Of a stretch of 64,000 bases of DNA, positions 16,035-24,296 are shown piece after piece; position 1 is the first letter of the stretch, and each line of letters begins with the position of its first letter. This DNA is from Phocaeicola_A sp963652075 (lineage in GTDB: Bacteria > Bacteroidota > Bacteroidia > Bacteroidales > Bacteroidaceae). The notes under the pieces were generated by a model. The model had not been told where the DNA came from, did not search any database, and saw only the letters and a list, made by a program, of their open reading frames with translations. The DNA lies in the NCBI GenBank assembly GCA_963652075.1, contig CAVJRQ010000085.1, forward strand, positions 1 to 64,000, read 5' to 3'. Position numbers and translations under genes: made by a program.

Positions 16035-19000
16035 ATGATGAAACAGACAATGAAATTACATAACTATCTGCTCCTCTTGCTGTGGACGCTTCTCTGCCAA
16101 CAGGCGGGTGCCGCGGTGGAGATACGTTCCGTACAATACACCACCAACAACGGGCTGGCCAATAATTCCGTGCGTTGCGCCTACCAGGACAGCAAGGGAT
16201 TTATCTGGTTCGGCACGTTGAACGGACTGAGCCGTTACGACGGAAACTCATTCCGCAACTACTATCCGTTGCCCAACGACTCCCTTTCGTTGGTAGACCA
16301 CCGTATACGCGACATTGAGGAGGATGAGAACGGTTTCCTGTGGATACTCATGATTCCGGAGCAGGTGAGCTGCTACGATTTGCGCCACGACTGTTTTGTG
16401 GACTTCACCGGTTGCGGTGACTTCCGCGAACGGTTCAGAGGGTGGGCGCGCCTCTCCAACGGCGACGTGTGGCTTTGGCACAAGAGCAACGGATGCCGTC
16501 GGATACGCTACGAAAACGGGAAGTTCACTTCCTACGTATTGTCCGAACAGAACGGACGGATACCCTCCAACCATGTGAATTACGTGTCTGAGGATTACTT
16601 GGGACGCGTCTGGATAGGGACGGACAAGGGCGTGTCCCTGTTGGCGGGAGGCCGTGCGGACTTGTCCATAAAGGCTTCGAGGTCGATGACGGCATGCTCG
16701 GTTGGCGGCAAAGTGATTTTTGTCTTCTCCTCCGGACTACTTTCCGTGAAAGAGGAAGGCTCTCCGATGCGCGAAATCACGGATTTGGTTCGTCAGGGCA
16801 ACTTGACGATTGGTGGCTGGATGACGTTGGGCGATGACTTGCTGTTGTTCACTTCACGGGGAACCTATCAGCTCAACTCGAAGACATTGGCGGTGACCCC
16901 CTGCACCCTGCTGAACATAAAGGGCGGACGGGTCAGTGCCGACAACAAGGGGAACTATTGGGTGTCCAACTTCTCGGGAAAGGTGTGGTACGTCAACCGC
17001 AACACGCGCAAGGTGAAGGAGTTCCAGCTGACCCCTACCGACAAGGTGAGGCATATCGACCAGGAACGCTATGACGTGGTGCACGATTCGCATGACGTTA
17101 TCTGGATTTCGACCTACGGCAACGGACTTTTCGCCTACGACCTCCTTTCCGACCAACTCTATCACTACACGGCCGACGCGCCCAACGGCGGACATATCCA
17201 TTCCAATTACCTGCTGGGACTTCTCGAAGATCGATCGCACGGCATCTGGGTCTGCGCCGAGTTTGCCGGCTTGTCGCAGTTGGAGGTGCAGAGCCAAAGG
17301 GCGGACCGCGTCTATTTGGAGACCAACACCGCATCGGATCGTTCCAACTTCGTCCGCATGATAAGCCGCATGCCCAACGGGGACATCTGTGTGGGTACCC
17401 GTAGCGGCGGACTCTACACCTATGACAACCGGATGAACAAGAAAGGAGAGAACCGCTATTTCGACACGAACGTCTATGCGATGGCCGAAGACGCGGACGG
17501 CGTGCGCTGGCTCGGCACCCGCGGAGACGGCTTGCTGATAGGCGACACATGGTACAAAACTCAAAATGGAAGCCATTCGCCGAGCAACAATCAGATATTC
17601 AGCATCTACCGCGACCGCAAGAACCGCATGTGGGTGGGTACGTTCGGTGGAGGACTGGACCTGGTGCAAAAGCAGGATGGGAAATACAAGTTTAGCTATT
17701 TCTTCCGGAAAACATACGCACAGAGCCAGATACGAGCCATCAACGAAGACACCGACGGATGGATGTGGGTGGGTACGAGTGACGGCATCTACCTGTTTCA
17801 ACCCGATTCGCTGATTGCCAATCCCGACAACTACCTGGAACTGAATACCCGCAACGGAAAGCTCCTCAACAACGAGGTCAAATGCCTTACGCTGGACCGC
17901 AAGGGACGCATGTGGGTGGGTACGGCAGGTGGCGGTGTCTCCATGTTTGAGCAGGACGTGAAAGCGCGAGGTCTCACGGGCAAACAGTTCACTTCCGACA
18001 ACGGACTGGCGAACAACGGGGTTATGTCCATCGTGGAAGACCGCTACGGAAAAATATGGATAGCTACGGAATACGGCATCTCGCGTCTCAATCCGGACAA
18101 CAACTCTTTCCAGAACTTTTTCTTCGCTTCCCACGGACGCGGCAATGTGTACAGCGAGAACAGCGCTTGCGTCTGCGACGACGGACGCATCGTGTTCGGA
18201 TCCAATTCGGGACTGTTGGTGTTCGACCCCGACGACCTGCGGAGCGAAACGAATACCGGAGACCAACGGGTCGTCTTCACCAACATGAAAGTAAACGGAG
18301 AAGACCTTCTCCCCGGCACCGCCGATTCCCCGTTGAACCTTTCCATCGCCTATACGGACAAGGTGCGTCTGTCGCACGACCAGAACTCGTTCACCGTGGA
18401 TTTCTCCATCTTCGAGTATTCGATTGACAAGAATACCCGGTACATGTACAAACTGGATGACTATGACGAAAAATGGAGCGTACCCTCTACGCTGAACTTT
18501 GCTTCCTACAAGAACCTGGACCCCGGCACCTATACCTTGCACGTGAAGGCCCGCAACGGAACGGGAGAGTGGTGTCCGCAGGAGTCCACCCTGTGTATAG
18601 TCATCGCACCGCCGTTTTGGCAAACCACCACGGCCTACTTGGGCTACCTGTTGCTGGCTACGCTGATGGCGTACGTCCTGTTCCGTTTGGTGCGTAACTT
18701 CAACCAGTTGCGCAACCGCATTGCGGTGGAGAAACAGCTGACGGAGTATAAACTGGTCTTCTTCACCAACATCTCACACGAGTTCCGGACACCGTTGACG
18801 CTTATACAGGGTGCTTTGGAACGGATAGACTCCTTTGAGAATATGCCTCGCGGACTGGCCAACTCCGTTCGGGTCATGGAGAAGAGTACCCAACGCATGC
18901 TGCGGTTGATAAACCAGCTGCTGGAGTTCCGCAAGATGCAGCACAACAAGCTCACCCTCTCGTTGGAGGAAACGGAAGTCATCGGTTTCCTGTATGACAT

Positions 19001-20336
19001 CTACCAGAGCTTCAGGGATGTTGCCGAATCCAAGGAGATGGACTTTGAGTTTGTCTCTTCGGTGGATTCGTACCGCATGTTTATCGACAGGGGCAATGTG
19101 GACAAGGTGGTTTACAACCTGCTTTCCAACGCGTTCAAGTACACGCCTTCGCACGGGAAGATTCGTTTTGCCGTGGAGGTGGAGACGGATGGCGGCCATT
19201 TGGTAATCCGCATCTCGGACAACGGTGTCGGCATTCCGAAGGAAAAACAGGGCGAACTCTTCAAGCGGTTTATGCAAAGCAGCTTCTCCGGCAACAGCAT
19301 GGGCATCGGTTTGCATCTGAGCAATGAGTTGGTGAACCTTCATAAAGGAAAGTTGAGCTATGCGGAAAACGAAGGCGGAGGTTCTGTCTTTACGGTCACG
19401 CTGCCTCTGAATGCGGACGTGTACGCTCCCGGGGACTTCCTCGTGATGAGCCGCTTGCTGAGAAACGGCGAAGAGGAGGCCCGGGAGGAACGGAAGGAGA
19501 TGCCTGCTTTGTCCCGGACGGAGGAACGTCCGGCGGATGTGAAACCGTTGAACAACCGCAAGATACTGATTATAGAGGATGACAATGACATCCGGCGGTT
19601 CCTTGCTGAGGAGGTCGGCCGCTACTTCGAGGTGGAAACGGCGGCTGACGGAACGTCCGGTTTCGAGAAGGCCCAGAGCTATGACGCGGATTTGATTGTC
19701 TGCGACGTGCTGATGCCGGGCATGAACGGTTTCGAGGTGGTGCATAAGTTGAAGGACGATTTCAATACCAGCCATATCCCTGTCATCCTGTTGACGGCCC
19801 TTGATTCGTCCGACAAACGTTTGCAGGGCATAGAGAGCGGGGCGGACGCTTACATCACCAAGCCTTTCAGTCCGAAATACCTGATCACTTACGTCTACAA
19901 GCTGATTGAACAGCGCGACAAGCTGAGGGAGAAATTCTCGAACGACCCCACCTTGCAACGGATGCCTCTCTCCAACTCGGAGAAAGACCAGCATTTTGCC
20001 GACGAACTGCTGACGTTGGTGGAGCGGAACCTCTCCAATGCGGACTTCTCCATAGACGACATTATGGAGACGATGGGCATGAAGCGTACGGCGTTTTTCC
20101 GGAAAGTGCGCGGCGTTACCGGCTATGCCCCCAAGGAATATGTCCGGTTGATACGTCTGAAGAAGGCCGCCGCCTTGCTGGACGAGGGTAAGTACAACGT
20201 TTCGGAGGTGTCGTATAAGGTAGGACTTTCTGACCCGTTCTATTTCAGCAAGGTCTTCAAGCAACAGTTCGGCATGTCTCCCTCCGCCTACCAACAGCGT
20301 GGCGATGCCAATGCGACCGGTTCGGTAGCTGAATAG
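16035..20336 (+). CDS. Hybrid two-component system sensor/regulator (HTCS)
   Basis: A 1433-aa single-chain sensor and transcription factor. Order: signal peptide (1-27); about nine visible Reg_prop beta-propeller repeats (W-x-G-T-x-x-G-L pattern, 30-740); Y_Y_Y domain (about 770-850); one transmembrane helix (about 868-892); HisKA with H915 (NISHEFRTPLTL); HATPase (DNGVGIPKE, GIGLHLS); receiver with D1224 (CDVLMPG); AraC-type helix-turn-helix (1325-1425). All catalytic residues look intact. In Bacteroides such proteins bind oligosaccharides in the periplasm and switch on the adjacent polysaccharide locus, here PL11, GH28 and CE12, so the ligand is plausibly a rhamnogalacturonan oligosaccharide. 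Confidence 0.95.
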   Translation: MMKQTMKLHNYLLLLLWTLLCQQAGAAVEIRSVQYTTNNGLANNSVRCAYQDSKGFIWFGTLNGLSRYDGNSFRNYYPLPNDSLSLVDHRIRDIEEDENGFLWILMIPEQVSCYDLRHDCFVDFTGCGDFRERFRGWARLSNGDVWLWHKSNGCRRIRYENGKFTSYVLSEQNGRIPSNHVNYVSEDYLGRVWIGTDKGVSLLAGGRADLSIKASRSMTACSVGGKVIFVFSSGLLSVKEEGSPMREITDLVRQGNLTIGGWMTLGDDLLLFTSRGTYQLNSKTLAVTPCTLLNIKGGRVSADNKGNYWVSNFSGKVWYVNRNTRKVKEFQLTPTDKVRHIDQERYDVVHDSHDVIWISTYGNGLFAYDLLSDQLYHYTADAPNGGHIHSNYLLGLLEDRSHGIWVCAEFAGLSQLEVQSQRADRVYLETNTASDRSNFVRMISRMPNGDICVGTRSGGLYTYDNRMNKKGENRYFDTNVYAMAEDADGVRWLGTRGDGLLIGDTWYKTQNGSHSPSNNQIFSIYRDRKNRMWVGTFGGGLDLVQKQDGKYKFSYFFRKTYAQSQIRAINEDTDGWMWVGTSDGIYLFQPDSLIANPDNYLELNTRNGKLLNNEVKCLTLDRKGRMWVGTAGGGVSMFEQDVKARGLTGKQFTSDNGLANNGVMSIVEDRYGKIWIATEYGISRLNPDNNSFQNFFFASHGRGNVYSENSACVCDDGRIVFGSNSGLLVFDPDDLRSETNTGDQRVVFTNMKVNGEDLLPGTADSPLNLSIAYTDKVRLSHDQNSFTVDFSIFEYSIDKNTRYMYKLDDYDEKWSVPSTLNFASYKNLDPGTYTLHVKARNGTGEWCPQESTLCIVIAPPFWQTTTAYLGYLLLATLMAYVLFRLVRNFNQLRNRIAVEKQLTEYKLVFFTNISHEFRTPLTLIQGALERIDSFENMPRGLANSVRVMEKSTQRMLRLINQLLEFRKMQHNKLTLSLEETEVIGFLYDIYQSFRDVAESKEMDFEFVSSVDSYRMFIDRGNVDKVVYNLLSNAFKYTPSHGKIRFAVEVETDGGHLVIRISDNGVGIPKEKQGELFKRFMQSSFSGNSMGIGLHLSNELVNLHKGKLSYAENEGGGSVFTVTLPLNADVYAPGDFLVMSRLLRNGEEEAREERKEMPALSRTEERPADVKPLNNRKILIIEDDNDIRRFLAEEVGRYFEVETAADGTSGFEKAQSYDADLIVCDVLMPGMNGFEVVHKLKDDFNTSHIPVILLTALDSSDKRLQGIESGADAYITKPFSPKYLITYVYKLIEQRDKLREKFSNDPTLQRMPLSNSEKDQHFADELLTLVERNLSNADFSIDDIMETMGMKRTAFFRKVRGVTGYAPKEYVRLIRLKKAAALLDEGKYNVSEVSYKVGLSDPFYFSKVFKQQFGMSPSAYQQRGDANATGSVAE

Positions 20337-20395
20337 ATACCGTGTTGACGGTGTAATCCGGCCATCTATAAGATGCAAGATGTGGGTTGTGATGA

Positions 20396-20505
20396 TTGAA
20401 TGACAACTGTCGTAAGTGTTGCTGACAATTGTCGTAAACGTTTCTGACAATTGTCATAAACATTGCTGACAACTGTCGTAAACCTTGCTGACAATTGTCA
20501 TTCAA
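20396..20505. repeat. Five-unit palindrome array, 22-bp period (array 3)
   Basis: Five units begin with TGACAA at 20401, 20423, 20445, 20467 and 20489, exactly 22 bp apart. Each contains the core TGACAATTGTC or TGACAACTGTC; the remainder is a spacer ending TTGC or TTTC. The array ends are a perfect 11-bp inverted repeat (TTGAATGACAA at 20396-20406, TTGTCATTCAA at 20495-20505). The 245-bp gap it occupies lies between the converging ends of the hybrid sensor and rsgA. The period matches arrays 1 and 2 although the palindrome differs. I see no gene in the gap. Confidence 0.92.
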
Positions 20506-20581
20506 CGTGAGCAAGTGCTTTCTCGCACTGTATCAACGCTTTCGTGAAGTCGTTTAAATGTGGATATTCATTGTTTGATAT

Positions 20582-21514
20582 TCAGTATGCGGCCCGGTAC
20601 TTGCCCTCGTTCTTGTCTTCGAGCATACTGAGGTAGGAGGTGTAGCGCGATTCGCTGATGAAGTGCTGCTCCACGGCCTCGCGAACGGCGCAGCCGGGTT
20701 CGTGTACGTGGGTGCAGTTGCCGTATTTGCAATCCTGTGAGAAACGGAAGATTTCCTTGAAGTAGTGTCCCACCTCCTCCGGCTCCATATCGAATGTGCC
20801 GAATCCCTTGATTCCCGGCGTGTCGATGAGGTAGCCCCCGTTTCCCGTGTCGAACATCTCGGAGAAGGTGGTGGTGTGCATACCTTTATTATGGTAGTCA
20901 GAGATTTCGCCGGTCTTGGCATGCGTGTCGGGCAACAGGCAGTTTATCAGTGTCGACTTGCCTACGCCCGAGTTGCCCGAGAAGAGGGTGACGTTGCCGG
21001 ACATCAGTTGGCGCAGTCCGTCAATGCCCTCGCCCGTGACGGCGGAGACCTTGTGGCAAGGATAGCCGATGCCGGTGTAGAGGTTCACCAACCCGTCGAG
21101 GTAACGCGTCTCGTCTTCGTCGTAACGGTCCGTTTTGTTGAAGACGAGCTGCACCGGAATGCGGTACGCCTCGGCTGAAGCGATGAAGCGGTCGATGAAG
21201 ATGGTGGAGGTCTCAGGGTAGTTGACGGTGACGATGAGAAAACATTGGTCCAGGTTGGCGGCAAGGATGTGCGATTGCTTGGAAAGGTTGGACGAGCGAC
21301 GGATGATGTAGTTCCTCCGTTCTTCGATTTCGGAGATGAAGGCGGTGCCTTCCGCATTGGAGATAATCTCCACCCGGTCGCCCACTGCCACGGGGTTTGT
21401 ACTACGGATGCCCTTCAGCCTGAAGTTGCCTTTTATCTTGCAGTTGACCAACCGGTCGTCCGTGGTCTTCACTAAGTACCAGCTGCCCGTGTTCTTGATG
21501 ACTAATCCTTTCAT
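20582..21514 (-). CDS. rsgA: Ribosome small-subunit-dependent GTPase A
   Basis: Circularly permuted GTPase that checks late assembly of the 30S subunit. In the 310-aa chain: an N-terminal OB-fold (about 1-70), then the permuted GTPase motifs with G4 NKTD (about 122-125) before G1 GNSGVGKST and G3 DTPG, and a C-terminal zinc domain with the cysteine/histidine cluster CKYGNCTHVHEPGC. Lengths and order are typical. It lies downstream of frr on the same strand but behind a strong terminator-like hairpin, so it may be partly uncoupled from frr. Confidence 0.96.
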   Translation of the reverse strand: MKGLVIKNTGSWYLVKTTDDRLVNCKIKGNFRLKGIRSTNPVAVGDRVEIISNAEGTAFISEIEERRNYIIRRSSNLSKQSHILAANLDQCFLIVTVNYPETSTIFIDRFIASAEAYRIPVQLVFNKTDRYDEDETRYLDGLVNLYTGIGYPCHKVSAVTGEGIDGLRQLMSGNVTLFSGNSGVGKSTLINCLLPDTHAKTGEISDYHNKGMHTTTFSEMFDTGNGGYLIDTPGIKGFGTFDMEPEEVGHYFKEIFRFSQDCKYGNCTHVHEPGCAVREAVEQHFISESRYTSYLSMLEDKNEGKYRAAY

Positions 21515-21538
21515 GCCTGCCTTCTTGGAAAGAAAAAT

Positions 21539-21593
21539 CCGGAAAGGGAACTGCCGTTTGCCTCGGGGTATCCGTGCGTCATTCCCTTTCCGG
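21539..21593 (-). terminator. Intrinsic terminator between frr and rsgA
   Basis: On the reverse strand CCGGAAAGGGAA (complement of 21582-21593) pairs with TTCCCTTTCCGG (complement of 21539-21550): a perfect 12-bp stem. The transcript continues into a T-rich stretch (complement of GAAAAAT at 21532-21538). It would end the frr transcript or lower read-through into rsgA. Confidence 0.75.
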
Positions 21594-21610
21594 TATCTCT
21601 TTTGTTGAGT

Positions 21611-22171
21611 TTATACTGTCATAATCTCCTTGTCCTTTGCGGCAAGGATGTCCTCCACTTTCTTGATGTATTTGTCGTGAACCTTTTGCAGCTTGGCTTC
21701 GGCATCCTTCTCGGCATCTTCGGGCATACCCTCCTTCAGGGCTTTCTTCAGTCCGTCAATGCCGTCGCGGCGCGCGTTGCGGATGCTGATTTTTGCCGTC
21801 TCGCCCTCCTTGTTGCACTGTTTGGCCAGCTGTTTGCGTCGGTCTTCGGTCAACGGCGGAATGCCGAGGCGGATAATCTCACCGTTGTTCTCGGGGGTGA
21901 TGCCCACTTCGGAATCCATGATGGCCTTCTCAATCACCTTGAACATCGATTTGTCCCAAGGCTTGATGGCGATGGTGCGCGCGTCCGGGGTAGTGATTGC
22001 CGCCACGTTGTTGAGCGGCACCATGCTGCCGTATGAGTTCACGCGGATGCCGTCGAGAATGTGAACGTTGGCCTTTCCGGCACGGATGCGCGAGAGCTGT
22101 TCTTCCAGATACATCTCCGCCATTTGCATCTTCTCTTCGGCGTCATTCAAGTAAGTCTGTACGTCTATCAT
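21611..22171 (-). CDS. frr: Ribosome recycling factor
   Basis: Splits the post-termination ribosome together with EF-G. At 186 aa it has the family length and the two-domain RRF pattern: long three-helix bundle with RIRAGKANVHILDGIRV near residues 45-61 and the C-terminal PPLTEDRRKQL and ISIRNARRDGIDGLKK stretches. In many bacteria frr follows pyrH, but here pyrH lies 18 kb away. A good promoter (22221-22251) precedes it. Confidence 0.97.
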   Translation of the reverse strand: MIDVQTYLNDAEEKMQMAEMYLEEQLSRIRAGKANVHILDGIRVNSYGSMVPLNNVAAITTPDARTIAIKPWDKSMFKVIEKAIMDSEVGITPENNGEIIRLGIPPLTEDRRKQLAKQCNKEGETAKISIRNARRDGIDGLKKALKEGMPEDAEKDAEAKLQKVHDKYIKKVEDILAAKDKEIMTV

Positions 22172-22220
22172 AATCTTAAAGTTTTTATTCGTTTATACAA
22201 TGCGTTCGCAATTGATAGAA

Positions 22221-22251
22221 CAAAGGTATTTATTAATTCAATAGAATGCAA
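22221..22251 (-). promoter_or_regulatory. Promoter of frr
   Basis: Reverse-strand -7 box TACCTTTG (complement of 22221-22228) with a TTG -33 box (complement of 22249-22251), 20 bp apart. Confidence 0.6.
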
Positions 22252-22468
22252 CCTTTTCGGTACTTTTTATTCAAAAAGGCAGTTGGGCGGATGTACCCGT
22301 TAAACTTTCAGGGCGAAACTTTGTCTGATAATCAGTACGGGATTCCTGCGGACCGACAGGCTCCGGTTCGGTGTCAAGAAGACAGCGGGCTTATCGTTAA
22401 GTTTGTCGGTTTCGTATAAGAAAATGCGATTTTCGTATAATTTATTTTCCTGTTTCAAATAAATGACA

Positions 22469-22476
22469 TACTTTTG
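22469..22476 (+). promoter_or_regulatory. -7 box of the candidate small RNA
   Basis: TACTTTTG matches the -7 consensus. The region 20 bp upstream is T-rich (TTTTCC) but not a clean -33 box. Confidence 0.5.
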
Positions 22477-22481
22477 TATCG

Positions 22482-22644
22482 ACTTAGAATCAAGGACGGG
22501 GCTGCTAGGCTGATTCATTGAAGGCGGTTGTTCGGTCTGGAGATTCTAATAGAAATGGATTACCATTGTAGTTTTTTCATATATACCTGTTTTTTAAGTG
22601 TAGGATGAGCTGCTCCGTTGATGGAGCGGCTCTTTCGCTTTTTT
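22482..22644 (+). ncRNA. Candidate structured small RNA
   Basis: In the 584-bp gap between frr and purH a unit of about 160 nt has its own -7 box (22469-22476) and a strong terminator (22607-22644) but no credible ORF. The 5' part folds: TTAGAATC (22484-22491) pairs perfectly with GATTCTAA (22542-22549), closing a 66-nt domain, and ATGG/CCAT makes a small hairpin at 22555-22566. Alternatively GAATCA pairs with TGATTC (22511-22516). It ends about 110 bp before the purH start, ahead of the purH promoter, so it is not simply the purH leader. I do not recognise the family. Confidence 0.55.
22607..22644 (+). terminator. Intrinsic terminator of the candidate small RNA
   Basis: GAGCTGCTCC (22607-22616) pairs with GGAGCGGCTC (22623-22632) around GTTGAT, one G-U pair, followed by a T-rich tail including six T at 22639-22644. 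Confidence 0.85.
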
Positions 22645-22696
22645 ATGCGTGCGAGACGGATTTATACGTTTTTTTGATATAATCTTTGCTTTTTTG

Positions 22697-22729
22697 TTGG
22701 GATTTTGTGTCGTAAAATACTTATCTTTG
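22697..22729 (+). promoter_or_regulatory. Promoter of purH and probably the mre operon
   Basis: TATCTTTG at 22722-22729 is a consensus -7 box with TTGG at 22697-22700, 21 bp upstream. The start codon is 26 bp downstream. Confidence 0.7.
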
Positions 22730-22755
22730 CGCCCAAACATAAAATTAATTGGTTT

Positions 22756-24279
22756 ATGGCTGAAACGAAGAGTATAAAAACCGCTTTAGTGTCGGTTTAT
22801 CATAAAGAAGGCTTGGACGAGATTCTCTCCAAACTTCATCAAGAGGGGGTGCAGTTTCTTTCAACGGGTGGTACTCGCCAATTCATTGAATCCTTGGGCT
22901 ATCCCTGTCAGGCTGTGGAAGATTTGACTTCCTATCCCTCCATCTTGGGCGGCCGCGTCAAGACCTTGCACCCGAAGGTGTTCGGTGGCATCCTGTGCCG
23001 TCGTGACCTGGAGGAAGACCAGAAGCAGATTGCCCAGTATGAGATTCCCGAGATTGACTTGGTCATCGTAGACCTCTATCCGTTTGAAGAGACGGTGGCA
23101 TCCGGTGCGGATGAGGCTGCCGTAATCGAAAAGATAGATATAGGCGGTATCTCGCTGATTCGTGCCGGTGCCAAGAACTTCAAGGACGTGGTGATTGTGG
23201 CAAGCAAGAACCAATACAAACCGCTGCGCGACATCCTGTTCGACCGGGGCGCGAAAACTACGCTGGAAGAACGCAAGTGGTTCGCCAAGGAGGCTTTCGC
23301 TGTCTCTTCGCACTACGACTCGGCAATCTTCAACTACTTCGACAATAACGAAGGTTCTGCTTTCCGTTGCGCTTACGATGACCAGAAACTGTTGCGCTAC
23401 GGCGAGAACCCTCACCAGAAAGGCTACTTCTTCGGTAATCTCGACGACATGTTCGACCAGATTCACGGCAAGGAGATTTCCTACAACAACCTGTTGGATA
23501 TCAATGCGGCGGTGGACTTGATTGACGAGTTCGACGAGATAACCTTCGCTATCCTTAAACATAACAACGCTTGCGGACTGGCTTCGCGCCCGACGCTGTT
23601 GGAGGCATGGAAAGACGCCTTGGCAGGTGACCCCGTGTCGGCGTTCGGTGGCGTGCTCATCACCAACGAGGTGATTGACCGGGCTACCGCCGAAGAAATC
23701 AACAAGATATTCTTCGAGGTCATCATCGCTCCCGACTATGATGTGGACGCGCTGGAGATCTTGGGACAAAAGAAGAACCGCATCATTCTGGTACGGAAAG
23801 ACATCGCCCTCCCGAAACGTCAGTATCGTTCGGTGCTGAACGGCGTGCTGGTTCAGGACAAGGACTTGGATATAGAAACAAAGGCCGACCTGAAGCAGGT
23901 AACTGCCAAGGCTCCTACGGATGCCGAGGTGGAGGATATGCTGTTCGCGAACAAGATTGTGAAGAACAGCAAGAGCAACGCCATCGTGCTTGCCAAGAAC
24001 AAACAGCTGTTGGCGAGCGGTGTCGGCCAGACCTCGAGAGTGGACTCGCTGAAGCAGGCCATTGACAAAGCCCATAACTTCGGTTTCGACTTGACGGGTG
24101 CGGTGATGGCAAGCGATGCCTTCTTCCCGTTCCCCGACTGCGTGGAGATAGCCGACAAGGCTGGCGTTACCGCCGTTATCCAACCGGGCGGGTCAATCAA
24201 GGACGAGTTGTCGTTCAATTATTGCGATGAGCACGGACTGGCTATGGTAACAACCGGTTTCCGCCATTTTAAACATTAA
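22756..24279 (+). CDS. purH: Bifunctional AICAR formyltransferase / IMP cyclohydrolase
   Basis: Carries out the last two steps of IMP synthesis. The 507-aa chain has the N-terminal MGS-like cyclohydrolase domain (about 1-195, with STGGT, GGRVKTLHPK and LYPFEE) and the C-terminal transformylase domain (KHNNACG, AFGGV, KSNAIVLAKN, and SDAFFPFPD near the end). I start at 22756 (MAETKSIKTALVS), which the promoter position supports; the frame remains open to 22705. mreB follows after 17 bp, so purine synthesis and rod-shape genes appear co-transcribed. Confidence 0.97.
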   Translation: MAETKSIKTALVSVYHKEGLDEILSKLHQEGVQFLSTGGTRQFIESLGYPCQAVEDLTSYPSILGGRVKTLHPKVFGGILCRRDLEEDQKQIAQYEIPEIDLVIVDLYPFEETVASGADEAAVIEKIDIGGISLIRAGAKNFKDVVIVASKNQYKPLRDILFDRGAKTTLEERKWFAKEAFAVSSHYDSAIFNYFDNNEGSAFRCAYDDQKLLRYGENPHQKGYFFGNLDDMFDQIHGKEISYNNLLDINAAVDLIDEFDEITFAILKHNNACGLASRPTLLEAWKDALAGDPVSAFGGVLITNEVIDRATAEEINKIFFEVIIAPDYDVDALEILGQKKNRIILVRKDIALPKRQYRSVLNGVLVQDKDLDIETKADLKQVTAKAPTDAEVEDMLFANKIVKNSKSNAIVLAKNKQLLASGVGQTSRVDSLKQAIDKAHNFGFDLTGAVMASDAFFPFPDCVEIADKAGVTAVIQPGGSIKDELSFNYCDEHGLAMVTTGFRHFKH

Positions 24280-24296
24280 TAAATTAGCTATATAAA

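Noticed and set aside
16854..18623. A 589-codon open frame antisense to the hybrid sensor, with similar long antisense frames opposite hisD, hisB, purH and alaS
   Set aside because: They mirror codon bias of high-GC genes whose sense strands carry clear family motifs; their translations are His/Arg/Val-rich without any domain.
20396..20505. CRISPR array
   Set aside because: Unit plus spacer is only 22 bp, the spacers are similar to each other, and no cas genes are in the window.
22300..22518. A 72-codon reverse-strand frame in the frr-purH gap
   Set aside because: No recognisable motif, AT-rich and overlapping the candidate small RNA start on the other strand; looks like chance.
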